A DNA stretch of 64,000 bases from Palsa-504 sp963795795 (GTDB taxonomy: Bacteria; Actinomycetota; Actinomycetes; Streptosporangiales; Streptosporangiaceae), in the NCBI GenBank assembly GCA_963795795.1, contig CAWCJS010000024.1, positions 372,001 through 436,000 of the forward strand. The letters run 5' to 3'. Below are positions 7,713 to 16,776 of the stretch, piece after piece. Within the stretch, counting starts at the first letter, position 1. Every line of letters starts with the position of its first letter. Made by a program: the position numbers and the translations under genes. A model generated the notes under the pieces. The model was not told the DNA's origin. It saw only the letters and a program-made list of their open reading frames with translations, and did no database searches.

Positions 7713-10453
7713 TTATCCGTGGCGGTTCGGAGGGGGTGCCGGTAAGGCCGTCCCGCGCCGGATGGCCTCGGCGGCCAGCTCGGATCGGGATCGCACGCCG
7801 AGCTTGGCGAAGATGTGGACGAGGTGGGTCTTGACCGTGGCCCGCGAGACGAAGAGCCGCTCGGCGATCTCGGGGTTCGACTGGTGCCGGGCGACCAGCC
7901 GGACGACCTCGAGCTCGGTGGGGGTCAGGCTCGGCCAGCCCGAGGCGGGGCGTCGCCGTCGGCCGCGGCCGCGTGAGGCGTAAGCCAGGGCGGCCTCGAT
8001 GCTGAGTTTCTCGCCTTCCGCCCAGGCGGCGGAGGCGGGGCTTGGTCGCGGAGCCGGGCGTACCTGGCGGCGTCCAGGCGTAGGAGCTGGCGGGCCCGGG
8101 CCGCCGCTGCGGCTCCGCGCAGCCGCAGCGCCTCCTGATCGTCGCCGCGCGCCTCAGCGAGCGCGGCCAGCAGTTCCAGCGCGTTGATCAGGCCGAGCAC
8201 GTCGCCGGACGCCTGGGCCAGGGCTACGCCCTCGTGCACGGCCGATTCGGCCTCGGCCGGGTCGGCCGTCAGCTGGGCCTGGATCAGGCGGGCCCGGCCC
8301 GCGAGCCAGGCGCAGCCCGCTAGGTCGGCCAGCCGCTCGGCGTCCGCGGCGGCGTCGGCGGCGCCGGGGTCACCGCAGGCCAGCCGCGCCTCGGCGGCGG
8401 CCAGGCTGGTCAGCGCCGCGAACCTGAGACTCGGGGCGGTCAGGCGGTGCGCCTCCTCGAACATCGGGAGTGCTTCGGCCGGATCGGTATCGGCTAGGAC
8501 CGCCGCGCTCGCCCACAGCGCGAGTCCCTCGAGGACCGGGCCTTCCTCGGAGGCCCGCGCCGCGTCCAGGCTTTCGGCGGCGGCGGCCCGGGCGTCGGCC
8601 GGGTGCCCCTGGAGCAGGAGGGCCCAGCCCCGGGTGGCCAGCGCGGTGATCAGCGGGGTGTCGTGCCCGGTAGCCCTGGCTTCATCGGCGGCCCAGCGTG
8701 ACCGGCGGATGCCCTCCTCGAGGCGGCCCTGGGTGACCGCGGCCAGGGCGGCGAACGACTGCGCTATGCGCAGCGTCCGCCGGTCCCCCGCGGCGGTGGC
8801 GATCGCGACGGCCTCGTCGAGCATCTGGCGGGATTCCCCGGGACGCGCCTGGAAGAGGCTGGCGTCCGCGAAGAAGGCCAGGCCCATGGCCAGCCCCCAG
8901 TCATCACCGCCGGCCCGGGTCAGCGCGAGGGCTGCCTCCTGGTGCGGGCGGGCGGCGTCGGGCCCGGCGGTGCTGGCGATGAGGACGCCGAGGAACCCGT
9001 GAGCGCGGCCCTGCTCCACGGGTTCGTCCAGGCCCTCGAGCAGGCTGAGCGATCTCATCGCCAGCTGGGGGACGATCGAGAGGTCGCCTGCCCACATCTC
9101 CAGGTAGCAGCGCCGATTCAGCACGCGGGCCTCGAGCGCGGGCGGGAGGGGGCCCGCCTGGAGGGCCGCCGCCAGCCAGAACCGACACTCGCTCCAGTTG
9201 CTGCGTTCGAGCCAGTAGGGGGCCAGGGCCACCGCCAGCCGGGCGCACGGCACGGGGTCGGCCTGGTCCCGGGTCCAGGCCAGGGCGGCGCGCAGGTTGT
9301 CCCCTTCGGGGGCCAGGCGTTCCAGCCAGTCGTCCTGGGCGGCCCGGGTCAGGTGGGGCTCGGCCTGCTCGGCCAACGCGAGGTAGTGCTCGGCGTGGCG
9401 TTGCCTCGTCCCGGCGGCCAGGTCGGGCGCTTCGGCCAGGTGCGCCGCCGCGAACTGCCTGATCGTTTCCGGCAGCCGGTACCGGGGTTCGCCGGGCTCG
9501 GCGACTAGGGCGACCATGCTCCGGCTGACGAGCCGCGCGACGGCCTCGACGGAGGCGTCCGGGCATACTGCGAGCGCGTCGTCGAGACCGAAGCCGCCCG
9601 CGAAGACCGAAAGCTCGGCCAGCAGAACCCGCTCATCGGTCTCGAGCAGCTGATAGCTCCAGTCGAACGAGGCCCGGATCGTGGCGTGGCGCGCGGGTGC
9701 CGTCCGGGGCGCACCGCCTAGCAGCGCGAGATGGCTGTCGAGCGAGTCGGCGATGCGAGACACGGACAGGGCCTGGGTCCGCGCGGCGGCCAGTTCCACG
9801 GCCAGCGGCAGGCCGTCCAGCTGTCGGCAGATCCCGCGGATTAGCGTCCGCTGCCCCTCATCGAGGACCAGGTCGGGTCGCGCCTGCGTGGCCCGCTCGG
9901 CGAACAGCTCGATCGCGTCGGCGGGGTTCAGCCCGGGCAGCGTCCAGATCACCTCGCCCGGCACCGAGAGGGGCTCACGGCTGGTGGCCAGGATCGTCAG
10001 GCCCACGGCGCCCTGGAGAAGCATCGCTGCGGCCGTGCTGGCCGCCTCGATCACGTGCTCGCAGTTATCCAGGACGACCAGGAAGCGACCGTCCCGCAGC
10101 CGGCGGACGATTTCGTCGGCCAGGGACCTGTTGCGTTCGGGCTCGTCAACCCCGATCGCGGCGGCGATCCCGGCCAGGACGAACTCCGCGCGGTCCACGC
10201 GGGCCAGATCCACGAACCAGGTCCCGTCGCTGAAGGCGGCTAGCTGCCGCTGCGCCAGCTCCACCGCCAGGCGGGTCTTGCCGCAGCCGCCGGTGCCGGT
10301 CAGCGTGACCAGGCGGTGCCGTCCCAGCAGCGTGACGCCGCGCTTGAGCTCGGCCTCCCGGCCGATGAAGCTGCTGAGCAGGAACGGCTGGCTTACGACC
10401 AAGCCCGCGGCGGCTGGTGCCGCCGCTGACGATGGTCGGCTCGCCGCGCGCAT
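7713..10453 (-). pseudogene. LuxR-family regulator with NB-ARC-like ATPase, frameshifted before the HTH
   Basis: The main frame starts at the ATG at 10453, with GGAGGA 7 bases upstream. It encodes a STAND-type ATPase: Walker A GTGGCGKT at residues 53-60, Walker B FLVVLDN around 124-130, a winged-helix part, then many Ala/Leu-rich TPR-like repeats. At about 8021-8040 the frame breaks in a run of CCG repeats. The next frame continues seamlessly as a LuxR DNA-binding domain (LTPTELEVVRLVARHQSNPE, then IAERLFVSRATVKTHL) to a TAA at 7713. In the current frame translation would stop at 7925 without the HTH. The shift equals one missing base. The intact protein would be about 910 residues. Confidence 0.85.
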
Positions 10454-10509
10454 CGGTCCGTCCTCCGCTGTGAGCAGCCGCAATCCGGCGTGGCGGCCGC
10501 CGCCCTGAT

Positions 10510-10573
10510 CATCCAACCTTGCCCTGCTCACCGGTCCAGGATCAACCCGCCGCGGGTGGAGAACATCAACCAC
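10510..10573. promoter_or_regulatory. Candidate operator region between divergent regulator and membrane-protein genes
   Basis: The 162-base divergent gap holds three similar blocks, CATCCAACC (10510), GATCAACC (10540) and CATCAACC (10564). There is also a palindrome ACCCGC-C-GCGGGT at 10545-10557. Repeats of this sort are plausible binding sites for the divergent LuxR-type regulator. No clear -35/-10 pair was identified. Confidence 0.35.
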
Positions 10574-10615
10574 CTGGCCGATGTTCGGCGGGGCGGCGCC
10601 TCGCACGATGCAGGC

Positions 10616-11353
10616 ATGACAGATCAGCGAATCGCCATCGACACCAACGCCGCGGCACCCGTGAGCCGCCCGACCGAAGCGCCGCCGTCGGCCCGCTACC
10701 GGCGCGCCTGCCCGGCCGCCGGGCTGGCCGGTCTCGTCCTGTTCGCCGGAGGCTCCCTGTTGGCTGGCCTGCCCGGGCCTAACACCAGGGTCGCCACCGT
10801 GATCACGCACCTGACCGCCCACCGCGGCGCGGTCCTCGCCGGGATCCTGCTGATGTTCCTGGCCCTACCCGGGCTGCTGATGTTCCTCGGGTACCTGCGC
10901 AGTCTGCTGGCCGGGGCCGAGGGGCCGCCGGCGGTCCTGGCCGCGACGGCGGCCGCCGCGTGGCTGCTGCTGTTCGCGGTGATCGGGATCGGCCTGGTAC
11001 CGCTCGTCGCCGTGGCCTGGCGGGGCACCGGGGGCCTGCCGCCCGCGGTCGTCCGCCTCTGCGCCGACATGGCCACTTTGTCCCTGTACGCGCTCAGCGC
11101 CCCGGCGGCCGCCGTGTCGGTGCTCGCGCCGTCGGCCATCATCTGGCGGACCAGGGTGCTGCCCCGGTGGCTGGCCCTGTTCGGGCTGCTCGAGGTGGCC
11201 GTCAACGTCGTGGAACTGGCCGGGCTGATGGCGGCCAGGGGCAGCGACGCGGCCGGGTACGCCGCCGGGATCGGGCCGCTGCTGTGGACGCTCTGGGCCG
11301 CGGCCCTGTGCGGGTCCGCGCTCGCCGCCGGCCGCCGGGCCCACCGGGCCTAG
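10616..11353 (+). CDS. Integral membrane protein of unknown function (about 6-7 helices)
   Basis: A 245-residue protein with a polar 35-residue amino terminus and about six or seven hydrophobic helices (AGLAGLVLFAGGSLLAGL, then AVLAGILLMFLALPGLLMFL and others). No motif that I recognise. It resembles small multi-pass proteins annotated DUF4386 or hypothetical in actinomycetes, but I cannot assign it. The ATG at 10616 is chosen because the upstream part of the frame lacks protein-like composition. It is divergent from the LuxR-type ATPase gene, which may regulate it. Confidence 0.7.
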   Translation: MTDQRIAIDTNAAAPVSRPTEAPPSARYRRACPAAGLAGLVLFAGGSLLAGLPGPNTRVATVITHLTAHRGAVLAGILLMFLALPGLLMFLGYLRSLLAGAEGPPAVLAATAAAAWLLLFAVIGIGLVPLVAVAWRGTGGLPPAVVRLCADMATLSLYALSAPAAAVSVLAPSAIIWRTRVLPRWLALFGLLEVAVNVVELAGLMAARGSDAAGYAAGIGPLLWTLWAAALCGSALAAGRRAHRA

Positions 11354-11361
11354 CGGAGGCG

Positions 11362-11396
11362 GCTTAGCTGCGGCAGCTTAGCTGGGGCGGCTTAGC
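11362..11396. repeat. Three GCTTAGC blocks at 14-base spacing
   Basis: GCTTAGC recurs at 11362, 11376 and 11390 within degenerate 14-base units just after the stop of the membrane protein. The remaining gap up to 11494 shows no gene or clear terminator. Confidence 0.6.
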
Positions 11397-11494
11397 CGAG
11401 GCCGAGGTCCTTGCAGGCCGTCGCTTACGGGGATGCCGCTCACGCGGGCGGCGAGCCCAGGCCAGCGCGGAGCGTCGCGTCGTTCGCCGGGTTC

Positions 11495-12529
11495 CTAGAG
11501 TTCTTTGGCGAACTCCTGGTAATGCCGGCTGATCCGCTCGCTGGTGCCGTAGTAGGCGTGCCGGCTCATATCCGCGCTGAACCGGCTCGCCGGCGGCGTG
11601 CGGCCGAGTGCCTCGGCCATCGCGCGGACGTGGTGGGGTGCGCAGCCGCAGCAGATGCCGAAGTAGTTGACTCCGAGCGCAGCCGCTGCCGTCGTGAACG
11701 CGCCCACCTCGTAGCGGGTGGCCAGGAACGGGTCTAGCGCGGTCGGGAATGGCCGCCCGTTCGGGGGCAGTTCGTGGTCTGGGTCGGTGAGCGATTGGAA
11801 CGTCGGCTCGGCTTCTGTCGTACGGTACGGCACCGGCAAGGCGGCGATGTAGCCGTCGCACGCGGCGCGGATTTCACCGAGTAGCGGCAGCATGGTGGCG
11901 AGCCCGCGGATGCAGTTCAGCCCGACCACGTCGGCCCCGGCGTCTTGCAGGCGACGGCAGGTCTCGCCGATCGGGTCGCCTCCGCGGACGACGGGCTGGC
12001 GGTGGATGGTGAGCGTGACGACCGCATCGAGGCCGTGCGCCTTGATTGCTTCCAGCGCCAGCAACGCCTCGCCCGGATAGTCGATGGTCTCGGCGATCAC
12101 GAAGTCGACGCCCGCCTCGGCGGCCCACCCGACCTGCTCGGCGAACATGGCGCGGACGGCCTCATGCGTCGCGGGATCGTCCGGTTCGTAGACGTTGGTG
12201 TTGCAGATATTGCCGGCCACCAGGGAGTCGTGCTCGGCGCCGACCTCCTTGGCGATACGCAGCGCCTGCCGGTTCAGCGGCTCGAGGTCGCCCTCGCGGC
12301 CGATCACCGCCAGCTTCTCGCGGTGGGCGTAGTAGGTGAAGGCCTCAACCACGTCCGATCCGGCGTGCACGTATTCCCGGTGCAGCCCGGCGACCATATC
12401 GGGCTCCTCGAGCACCACCTCCGGTACGAACGCCCCGGCCTGCAGGTAGCCGCGCCGCTCGAACTCGAACAGATACCCCTCGGCGCAGATCACCGGTCCG
12501 GCGGCGAGCCGATCGAGAAGCTTACCCAT
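11495..12529 (-). CDS. Betaine/homocysteine S-methyltransferase-like enzyme
   Basis: A 344-residue member of the homocysteine S-methyltransferase (Pfam S-methyl_trans) family, which moves a methyl group to homocysteine through a zinc thiolate. The zinc ligands are visible as Cys206 in GLNCIRG and Cys293-Cys294 in GICCGC. The ATG at 12529 has a strong GGAGGTG site. It is divergent from a dimethylglycine/sarcosine dehydrogenase-like gene. This context favours betaine as methyl donor, because betaine demethylation gives dimethylglycine, the next gene's probable substrate. S-methylmethionine as donor remains possible. Confidence 0.8.
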   Translation of the reverse strand: MGKLLDRLAAGPVICAEGYLFEFERRGYLQAGAFVPEVVLEEPDMVAGLHREYVHAGSDVVEAFTYYAHREKLAVIGREGDLEPLNRQALRIAKEVGAEHDSLVAGNICNTNVYEPDDPATHEAVRAMFAEQVGWAAEAGVDFVIAETIDYPGEALLALEAIKAHGLDAVVTLTIHRQPVVRGGDPIGETCRRLQDAGADVVGLNCIRGLATMLPLLGEIRAACDGYIAALPVPYRTTEAEPTFQSLTDPDHELPPNGRPFPTALDPFLATRYEVGAFTTAAAALGVNYFGICCGCAPHHVRAMAEALGRTPPASRFSADMSRHAYYGTSERISRHYQEFAKEL

Positions 12530-12549
12530 TGCACGACACCTCCAGGGTC

Positions 12550-12568
12550 TATAGTCGGAACGACTGTA
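12550..12568. promoter_or_regulatory. Palindromic operator candidate in BHMT/DMGDH divergent promoter
   Basis: TATAGTCG-GAA-CGACTGTA is an imperfect palindrome (7 of 8 pairs) centred in the 69-base divergent gap. It is a typical size for a TetR-family operator, and a TetR-family gene is the last gene of the rightward operon. It would allow both directions to be controlled together. Confidence 0.5.
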
Positions 12569-12598
12569 CCGGGAAAAGTTAGACGCAGGGATGCCTCG

Positions 12599-15025
12599 AT
12601 GAAATCTTCCGCGCAGGTGGTCGTCATCGGCGGTGGCGTGGTGGGCGCCTCGGTCCTGTTCCACCTCACCGAGCTGGGCTGGACCGATGTCGTGCTCGTC
12701 GAGCGCACGGAGCTCACCGCCGGCTCGACCTGGCACGCCGCGGGGGGCATGCACACCCTCAACGGTGACCCCAATGTCGCGAAGCTGCAGCAGTACACCG
12801 TCGGGCTGTACCGCGAGATCGAGCAGCGCTCCGGCCAGAACTGCGGCATCCACATGAATGGCGGACTGACGCTGGCCGGCGACCGGGAGCGGATGGACTG
12901 GCTGCGGATGGCCCAGGCCCGCGGCCGCTACCTCGGCATGGATATGGAGATCATCTCGCCGGCCGAGGCCAAGCGGATGTTCCCGTTGCTGGAGGAGCAG
13001 TACTTCATCGGCGCGCTCTTCGACCGGGCCGAGGGCCACGTCGACCCGACCGGGGTCACCCGGGCCTACGCCAGCTGCGCGCGGCAGGCCGGCGCCGAGA
13101 TCTACCAGCACACCTGGGTGAGCGACCTCCGTCAGCGCCCCGACGGCACGTGGGACGTCATCACCGACTCCGGGGAGATCCACGCCGAGCACATCGTCAA
13201 CGCCGGCGGGCTGTGGGCCCGTGAGGTGGGCCGGATGATCGGCCTGGAGCTGCCCGTGCTCGCGATGGAGCACATGTACCTGATCACCGAAGACATGCCT
13301 GAGGTGGCCGAGTACAACGCGGCCACCGGACACGAGCTGCCGATGGGCATGGACTTCGACGGTGAGCTCTACATCCGCCAGGAGGGCGGCGGGATGCTGC
13401 TCGGCACGTACGAGCAGGCGTGCGTGCCCTGGTCTCCCCGGCAGACGCCGTGGACCTTCGACCGGCAGTTGCTGGCTCCCGATCTCGACCGGATCGCCCC
13501 GTCGCTGGAGATCGCGTTCAAGCATTATCCGGCGCTGGCTGACGCGGGGATCAAGACGGTGATCAATGGGCCGTTCACCTTCGCGCCGGACGGCAATCCG
13601 CTGGTCGGACCGGTGCCCGGCGTGCGCAACTGCTGGATGGCCTGCGCGGTGATGGCCGGCTTTTCGCAGGGCGGCGGGGTTGGCCTCACCCTCGCGCGCT
13701 GGATGGTCGACGGCGATCCGGGTGAAGACATCTGGGCCATGGACGTGGCCCGCTTCGGCAACTGGGCGAGCCTCGCCTACACCAACGCCAAGGTGCGGGA
13801 GAACTACAGCCGCCGGTTCCGTATCACCTTCCCTAACGAGGAACTCCCGGCCGGCCGGCCCCTGCACACCACGCCCGTCTACGACCGGCTCACCGCCCAC
13901 AACGCGGTCTGGGGCGCGGGCTTCGGGCTCGAGCATCCGCTGTGGTTCCAGCGGCCGGGGTCCGAGCCGCGCGAGGACGTGACGTTCCGCCGCTCCAACG
14001 CCTTCCCGGTCGTCGCCGACGAATGCACCACGGTGCGCGAACGCGTCGGACTCACCGAGTGCTCCAACTTCGCCAAGTACCGCGTGACCGGGGCCGGCAG
14101 CGCCGACTGGCTGCAGGGGCTGTTCACCAACCGGCTGCCGCGAGTCGGCCGGATCAACCTCACCGCCGCCCTGGATCCGGGCGGTCACATCGTCGGGGAG
14201 TTCTCCGTGGCGCGGGTCGGTCCCGACGATTTCTTCCTGTTCGGTTCGCAGATCGCCGAAGCGCATCACTCGCGCTGGTTCCTGGGCCATCTCGCCGATG
14301 GCGTGCGGTTCGACGTGCTGGCCTTGTCCCTGGTGGGCCTCTCGCTGGCTGGCCCGGGCGCCCGCGACGTGCTGCAATCGGTCACCGACGTTTCCCTGGC
14401 CACCGAGGATTACCCGTTCATGACGTTCCGCCGGATCGACGTCGGGATGATCCCCGCCTACGTCGGCCGGATGACCTACACCGGGGATCTGGGCTACGAG
14501 ATCTGGGTCGCACCGGAGTACCAGCGAGCACTGTTCGACCTGCTGTGGCAGGCCGGGCAGCCGTACGGCATCGGCCTGTTCGGGTTCCGGGCGTTGATGT
14601 CGCTGCGCATGGAGAAGATGTTCGGCACGTGGGCGCGCGAGTACCGTCCGATCTACACGCCGGTGGAGGCGCAGATGCGATCGCTCAAGCTCGATCATGA
14701 CTTCATCGGCCGCGCCGCCGTGGAGGCGGAGCTGGCGCGCGGCCCGGCGCGAACGCTCGGCTACTTCGACATCACCCCCGATCCGGGGGAACCGGCTGAC
14801 GTCCTCGGCGACGAGCCGATCTGGCACGACGGGGCGGTGGTGGGCTGGGTGACGTCCGGCGCGTATGCCCACTACAGCCGCCGCTCGCTGGCGTTCGGCT
14901 ACGTGCCGAGCGAGCTCGCGGTGCCCGGCGCGACGTTCGAGGTGGAGATCATCGGCCAGCGCCGTCCGGCGAGACTGCTCCCCGAACCGGTGCTCGACCC
15001 GGCGGGCCAGCGCATGCGCGCCTAA
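12599..15025 (+). CDS. Dimethylglycine/sarcosine dehydrogenase-like FAD enzyme with GcvT domain
   Basis: An 808-residue two-part flavoprotein. Residues 1-400 form a DAO-type FAD domain (GGGVVG at 11-16; STWHAAGGMHTL covalent-flavin region). The rest is an FAO_M linker plus an aminomethyltransferase (GcvT) fold ending in the GcvT carboxy-terminal barrel. Enzymes of this build oxidise N-methyl groups of dimethylglycine or sarcosine and pass the one-carbon unit to tetrahydrofolate as 5,10-methylene-THF, releasing formaldehyde if folate is absent. The ATG at 12599 has a weak purine site. It is followed after 13 bases by a TetR gene. Confidence 0.87.
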   Translation: MKSSAQVVVIGGGVVGASVLFHLTELGWTDVVLVERTELTAGSTWHAAGGMHTLNGDPNVAKLQQYTVGLYREIEQRSGQNCGIHMNGGLTLAGDRERMDWLRMAQARGRYLGMDMEIISPAEAKRMFPLLEEQYFIGALFDRAEGHVDPTGVTRAYASCARQAGAEIYQHTWVSDLRQRPDGTWDVITDSGEIHAEHIVNAGGLWAREVGRMIGLELPVLAMEHMYLITEDMPEVAEYNAATGHELPMGMDFDGELYIRQEGGGMLLGTYEQACVPWSPRQTPWTFDRQLLAPDLDRIAPSLEIAFKHYPALADAGIKTVINGPFTFAPDGNPLVGPVPGVRNCWMACAVMAGFSQGGGVGLTLARWMVDGDPGEDIWAMDVARFGNWASLAYTNAKVRENYSRRFRITFPNEELPAGRPLHTTPVYDRLTAHNAVWGAGFGLEHPLWFQRPGSEPREDVTFRRSNAFPVVADECTTVRERVGLTECSNFAKYRVTGAGSADWLQGLFTNRLPRVGRINLTAALDPGGHIVGEFSVARVGPDDFFLFGSQIAEAHHSRWFLGHLADGVRFDVLALSLVGLSLAGPGARDVLQSVTDVSLATEDYPFMTFRRIDVGMIPAYVGRMTYTGDLGYEIWVAPEYQRALFDLLWQAGQPYGIGLFGFRALMSLRMEKMFGTWAREYRPIYTPVEAQMRSLKLDHDFIGRAAVEAELARGPARTLGYFDITPDPGEPADVLGDEPIWHDGAVVGWVTSGAYAHYSRRSLAFGYVPSELAVPGATFEVEIIGQRRPARLLPEPVLDPAGQRMRA

Positions 15026-15038
15026 CGGGACGACACTG

Positions 15039-15629
15039 ATGGGACGCCATCCCGACCTCGAACGACGGGCCGAGCTGCTGGACGAGGTGGTCGGCTACCT
15101 CGGCCGGAACGGCGTCGCCGGAGTGTCGCTGCGGCCCGTGGCCCGCGCACTCGGGGTGTCGGTCAACGCGCTGGTGCATCACTTCGGCAGCAAGGACGAA
15201 CTGGTGGTCGCCGCGTTGCGGCGGGCCGCTGAGATCCAGCGAGGAGTCGAAGGGCGGTGGCGGCGGCAGAAGCCGCAGATGTCCACGGCGGACCTGCAGC
15301 GGCACTGGTGGCGGTGGATCAACCGCAGCCCGGAGCACTTGGCGCTGGTGCGACTGGGTCTGGAGGCCGCCACGCTGGACGCCACGGTCAGCGGTCTGCC
15401 CGGTGATGTGCGTGCGGAGCAGATCTCGTTCTGGCGCGAGGACATCGCCGCCGGCCTGATCGCTGACGGCATCAAGCCGGAGGACGCCGAACGCGAGGCA
15501 TCGCTGGTCAAGGCGACGTTCACCGGCCTGGTGCTTGACCTGCTGGCCACCGGTCACCGCAAGCGGCTCACCGAGGCGCTTGAATGCACCCTGCGTCGCC
15601 TCGACGACCTGACGCAGACGGCCCCGTGA
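15039..15629 (+). CDS. TetR-family transcriptional regulator
   Basis: A 196-residue regulator with the HTH at about residues 25-52 (GVSLRPVARALGVSVNALVHH) and a short alpha-helical ligand domain. It lies directly behind the dehydrogenase gene, so it is probably a local repressor acting on the palindrome at 12550-12568. The ligand is likely a pathway intermediate such as betaine or choline, by analogy with BetI, but the sequence itself does not show that. Confidence 0.87.
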   Translation: MGRHPDLERRAELLDEVVGYLGRNGVAGVSLRPVARALGVSVNALVHHFGSKDELVVAALRRAAEIQRGVEGRWRRQKPQMSTADLQRHWWRWINRSPEHLALVRLGLEAATLDATVSGLPGDVRAEQISFWREDIAAGLIADGIKPEDAEREASLVKATFTGLVLDLLATGHRKRLTEALECTLRRLDDLTQTAP

Positions 15630-15644
15630 GGGTGTAGCGGGTGG

Positions 15645-16013
15645 TCACGCGTAGGGGGTGAGGATCTCCATGAGGTGCCCCTCGGGGTCGCGGAAGTAGG
15701 TGCCGCGGCGGCCCCGGCTCTGGTAGATCTGGCCGATCTGCCGGCAGGCGGGGTCGGCGTAGTGGGAGACGCCCTGCTGCTGGATGCGGGCAAAGGCGGC
15801 GTCGAAGTCCTCCTCGGTGACCAGGAAGGCGTAGTGGTGGGGCTCGAAAAACTCTGACCGGTCGTAGTCCAGGGTGACCCCGTTGGCCAGCGTGATGGGC
15901 GTGAAGTGCGCCACCGGCGGGTCGACCTCCAGGCCCAGGAGGCCGGCCAGGAACTGCGCCGAGACCTCCGGGTCGCGCGCGGGGACGATGGTGTGGTTCA
16001 GCTCGATGGTCAT
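15645..16013 (-). CDS. VOC-family (glyoxalase/bleomycin-resistance-like) protein
   Basis: A 122-residue vicinal-oxygen-chelate protein, the size of one beta-alpha-beta-beta-beta pair. Likely metal ligands are His7 in LNHTIVPA, a central His in EPHHYAFL and the late Glu in HLMEILTPY. Such proteins are dioxygenases, isomerases or thiol transferases acting on small toxic or aromatic molecules; the substrate is not known here. It is divergent from a MarR regulator with an AT-rich palindromic operator region between them, the standard layout for a MarR-controlled detoxification gene. Confidence 0.85.
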   Translation of the reverse strand: MTIELNHTIVPARDPEVSAQFLAGLLGLEVDPPVAHFTPITLANGVTLDYDRSEFFEPHHYAFLVTEEDFDAAFARIQQQGVSHYADPACRQIGQIYQSRGRRGTYFRDPEGHLMEILTPYA

Positions 16014-16061
16014 CGTGACTCCTCTCGCTCAGATGGGCGTCATGGCTATAGGTTACATAGG

Positions 16062-16108
16062 TTAGACGTCTAATGATTAGATATCAAACACTTAGATCTC
16101 GATATCTA
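16062..16108. promoter_or_regulatory. MarR-type operator cluster between VOC and marR genes
   Basis: An island of AT-rich sequence in a GC-rich genome contains a perfect 12-bp palindrome TTAGACGTCTAA (16062-16073), the block TTAGATATCA (16077-16086) and a 16-bp near-palindrome at 16093-16108 (14 of 16 positions). Arrays like this are typical MarR dimer sites covering both divergent promoters. Confidence 0.65.
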
Positions 16109-16124
16109 CTGGTAGGATGTGGGC

Positions 16125-16610
16125 GTGGCAGAAGCGTTCCGCGTCCCGATCGGGCTGCGGCTTAACCAGGTGGCCCGGACGGTCGGCCGCGCGTTTGACG
16201 ATGCCCTCGACGAGGCGGGCGGATCGCTGCCGACCTGGCTGATCCTGCTGAACCTGAAGATCCGCAAGCCCGCCAACCAGCGCGAGCTGGCCGAGGCGGT
16301 AGGAGTCCGCGAGGCCACGCTGACGCACCACCTCAACGCGCTGGACGCCCGCGGGCTGATCACCCGGACGCGGGACCCGGCCAACCGCCGGATCCATGTG
16401 GTCGAGCTGACCGACGCCGGCGAGGCCGCGTTCACCCGGCTGCAGCAGGCGGCCGCCGCCTTCGACGCCCGGCTCCGGGCGGGGCTGTCCGAGCCCGATC
16501 TTGACCGCCTCGGCGACCTGCTCGGCCGGCTGGCCGCCAACGCGGGCGGCGCCGAAGCGAACGACGCCCCGCCCTGGGCCGGCCTCGCGGAGCCGGGCCA
16601 GCCGGGGTAG
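16125..16610 (+). CDS. MarR-family transcriptional regulator
   Basis: A 161-residue winged-helix regulator. The recognition region is at about residues 45-72 (NQRELAEAVGVREATLTHHL) and the wing is RTRDPANRRIHVVELTDAG. The GTG at 16125 is preferred because GGTAGGA lies about 8 bases upstream; a GTG at 16119 would sit almost on that site. It probably represses itself and the divergent VOC gene through the palindromes in between and responds to a phenolic or other aromatic ligand, as the family does. Confidence 0.86.
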   Translation: MAEAFRVPIGLRLNQVARTVGRAFDDALDEAGGSLPTWLILLNLKIRKPANQRELAEAVGVREATLTHHLNALDARGLITRTRDPANRRIHVVELTDAGEAAFTRLQQAAAAFDARLRAGLSEPDLDRLGDLLGRLAANAGGAEANDAPPWAGLAEPGQPG

Positions 16611-16639
16611 GGGTCGCCTGGCCGGTTAGGGGCGCAGCG

Positions 16640-16776
16640 GGCGGCCTCGCGGTTAGCGGGCGTAGTGGGCGGCCCCGCCGCTAGCGGGCGTAGTGGGCGG
16701 CCTCGCGGTTAGCGGTAGTGGGCGGCCCCGGCGTTAGCGGGCGTAGTGGGCGGCCTCGCGGTTAGCGGGCGTAGCG
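16640..16776. repeat. Five tandem 28-bp units that include the enolase-like gene's stop codon
   Basis: Units start at 16640, 16668, 16696 (25 bp, three bases missing), 16721 and 16749. Two variants alternate (CCTCGCGG and CCCCGCCG/CCCCGGCG cores). The last unit overlaps the final codons and the stop of the minus-strand enolase-family gene. Each unit reads, on the minus strand, like a copy of that gene end (Tyr-Ala-Arg-stop). A degenerate partial unit precedes the array. Confidence 0.9.

Noticed and set aside
11945..12598. Very long open frames on the strand opposite or upstream of the dehydrogenase and methyltransferase genes
   Set aside because: Open antisense frames of over 1000 codons arise here from high GC at third positions. 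Their translations are rich in Arg/Gly/Pro/His and match no family.
16611..16776. Possible CRISPR array
   Set aside because: The units are contiguous with no unique spacers, contain gene-end sequence, and there are no cas genes in the window.
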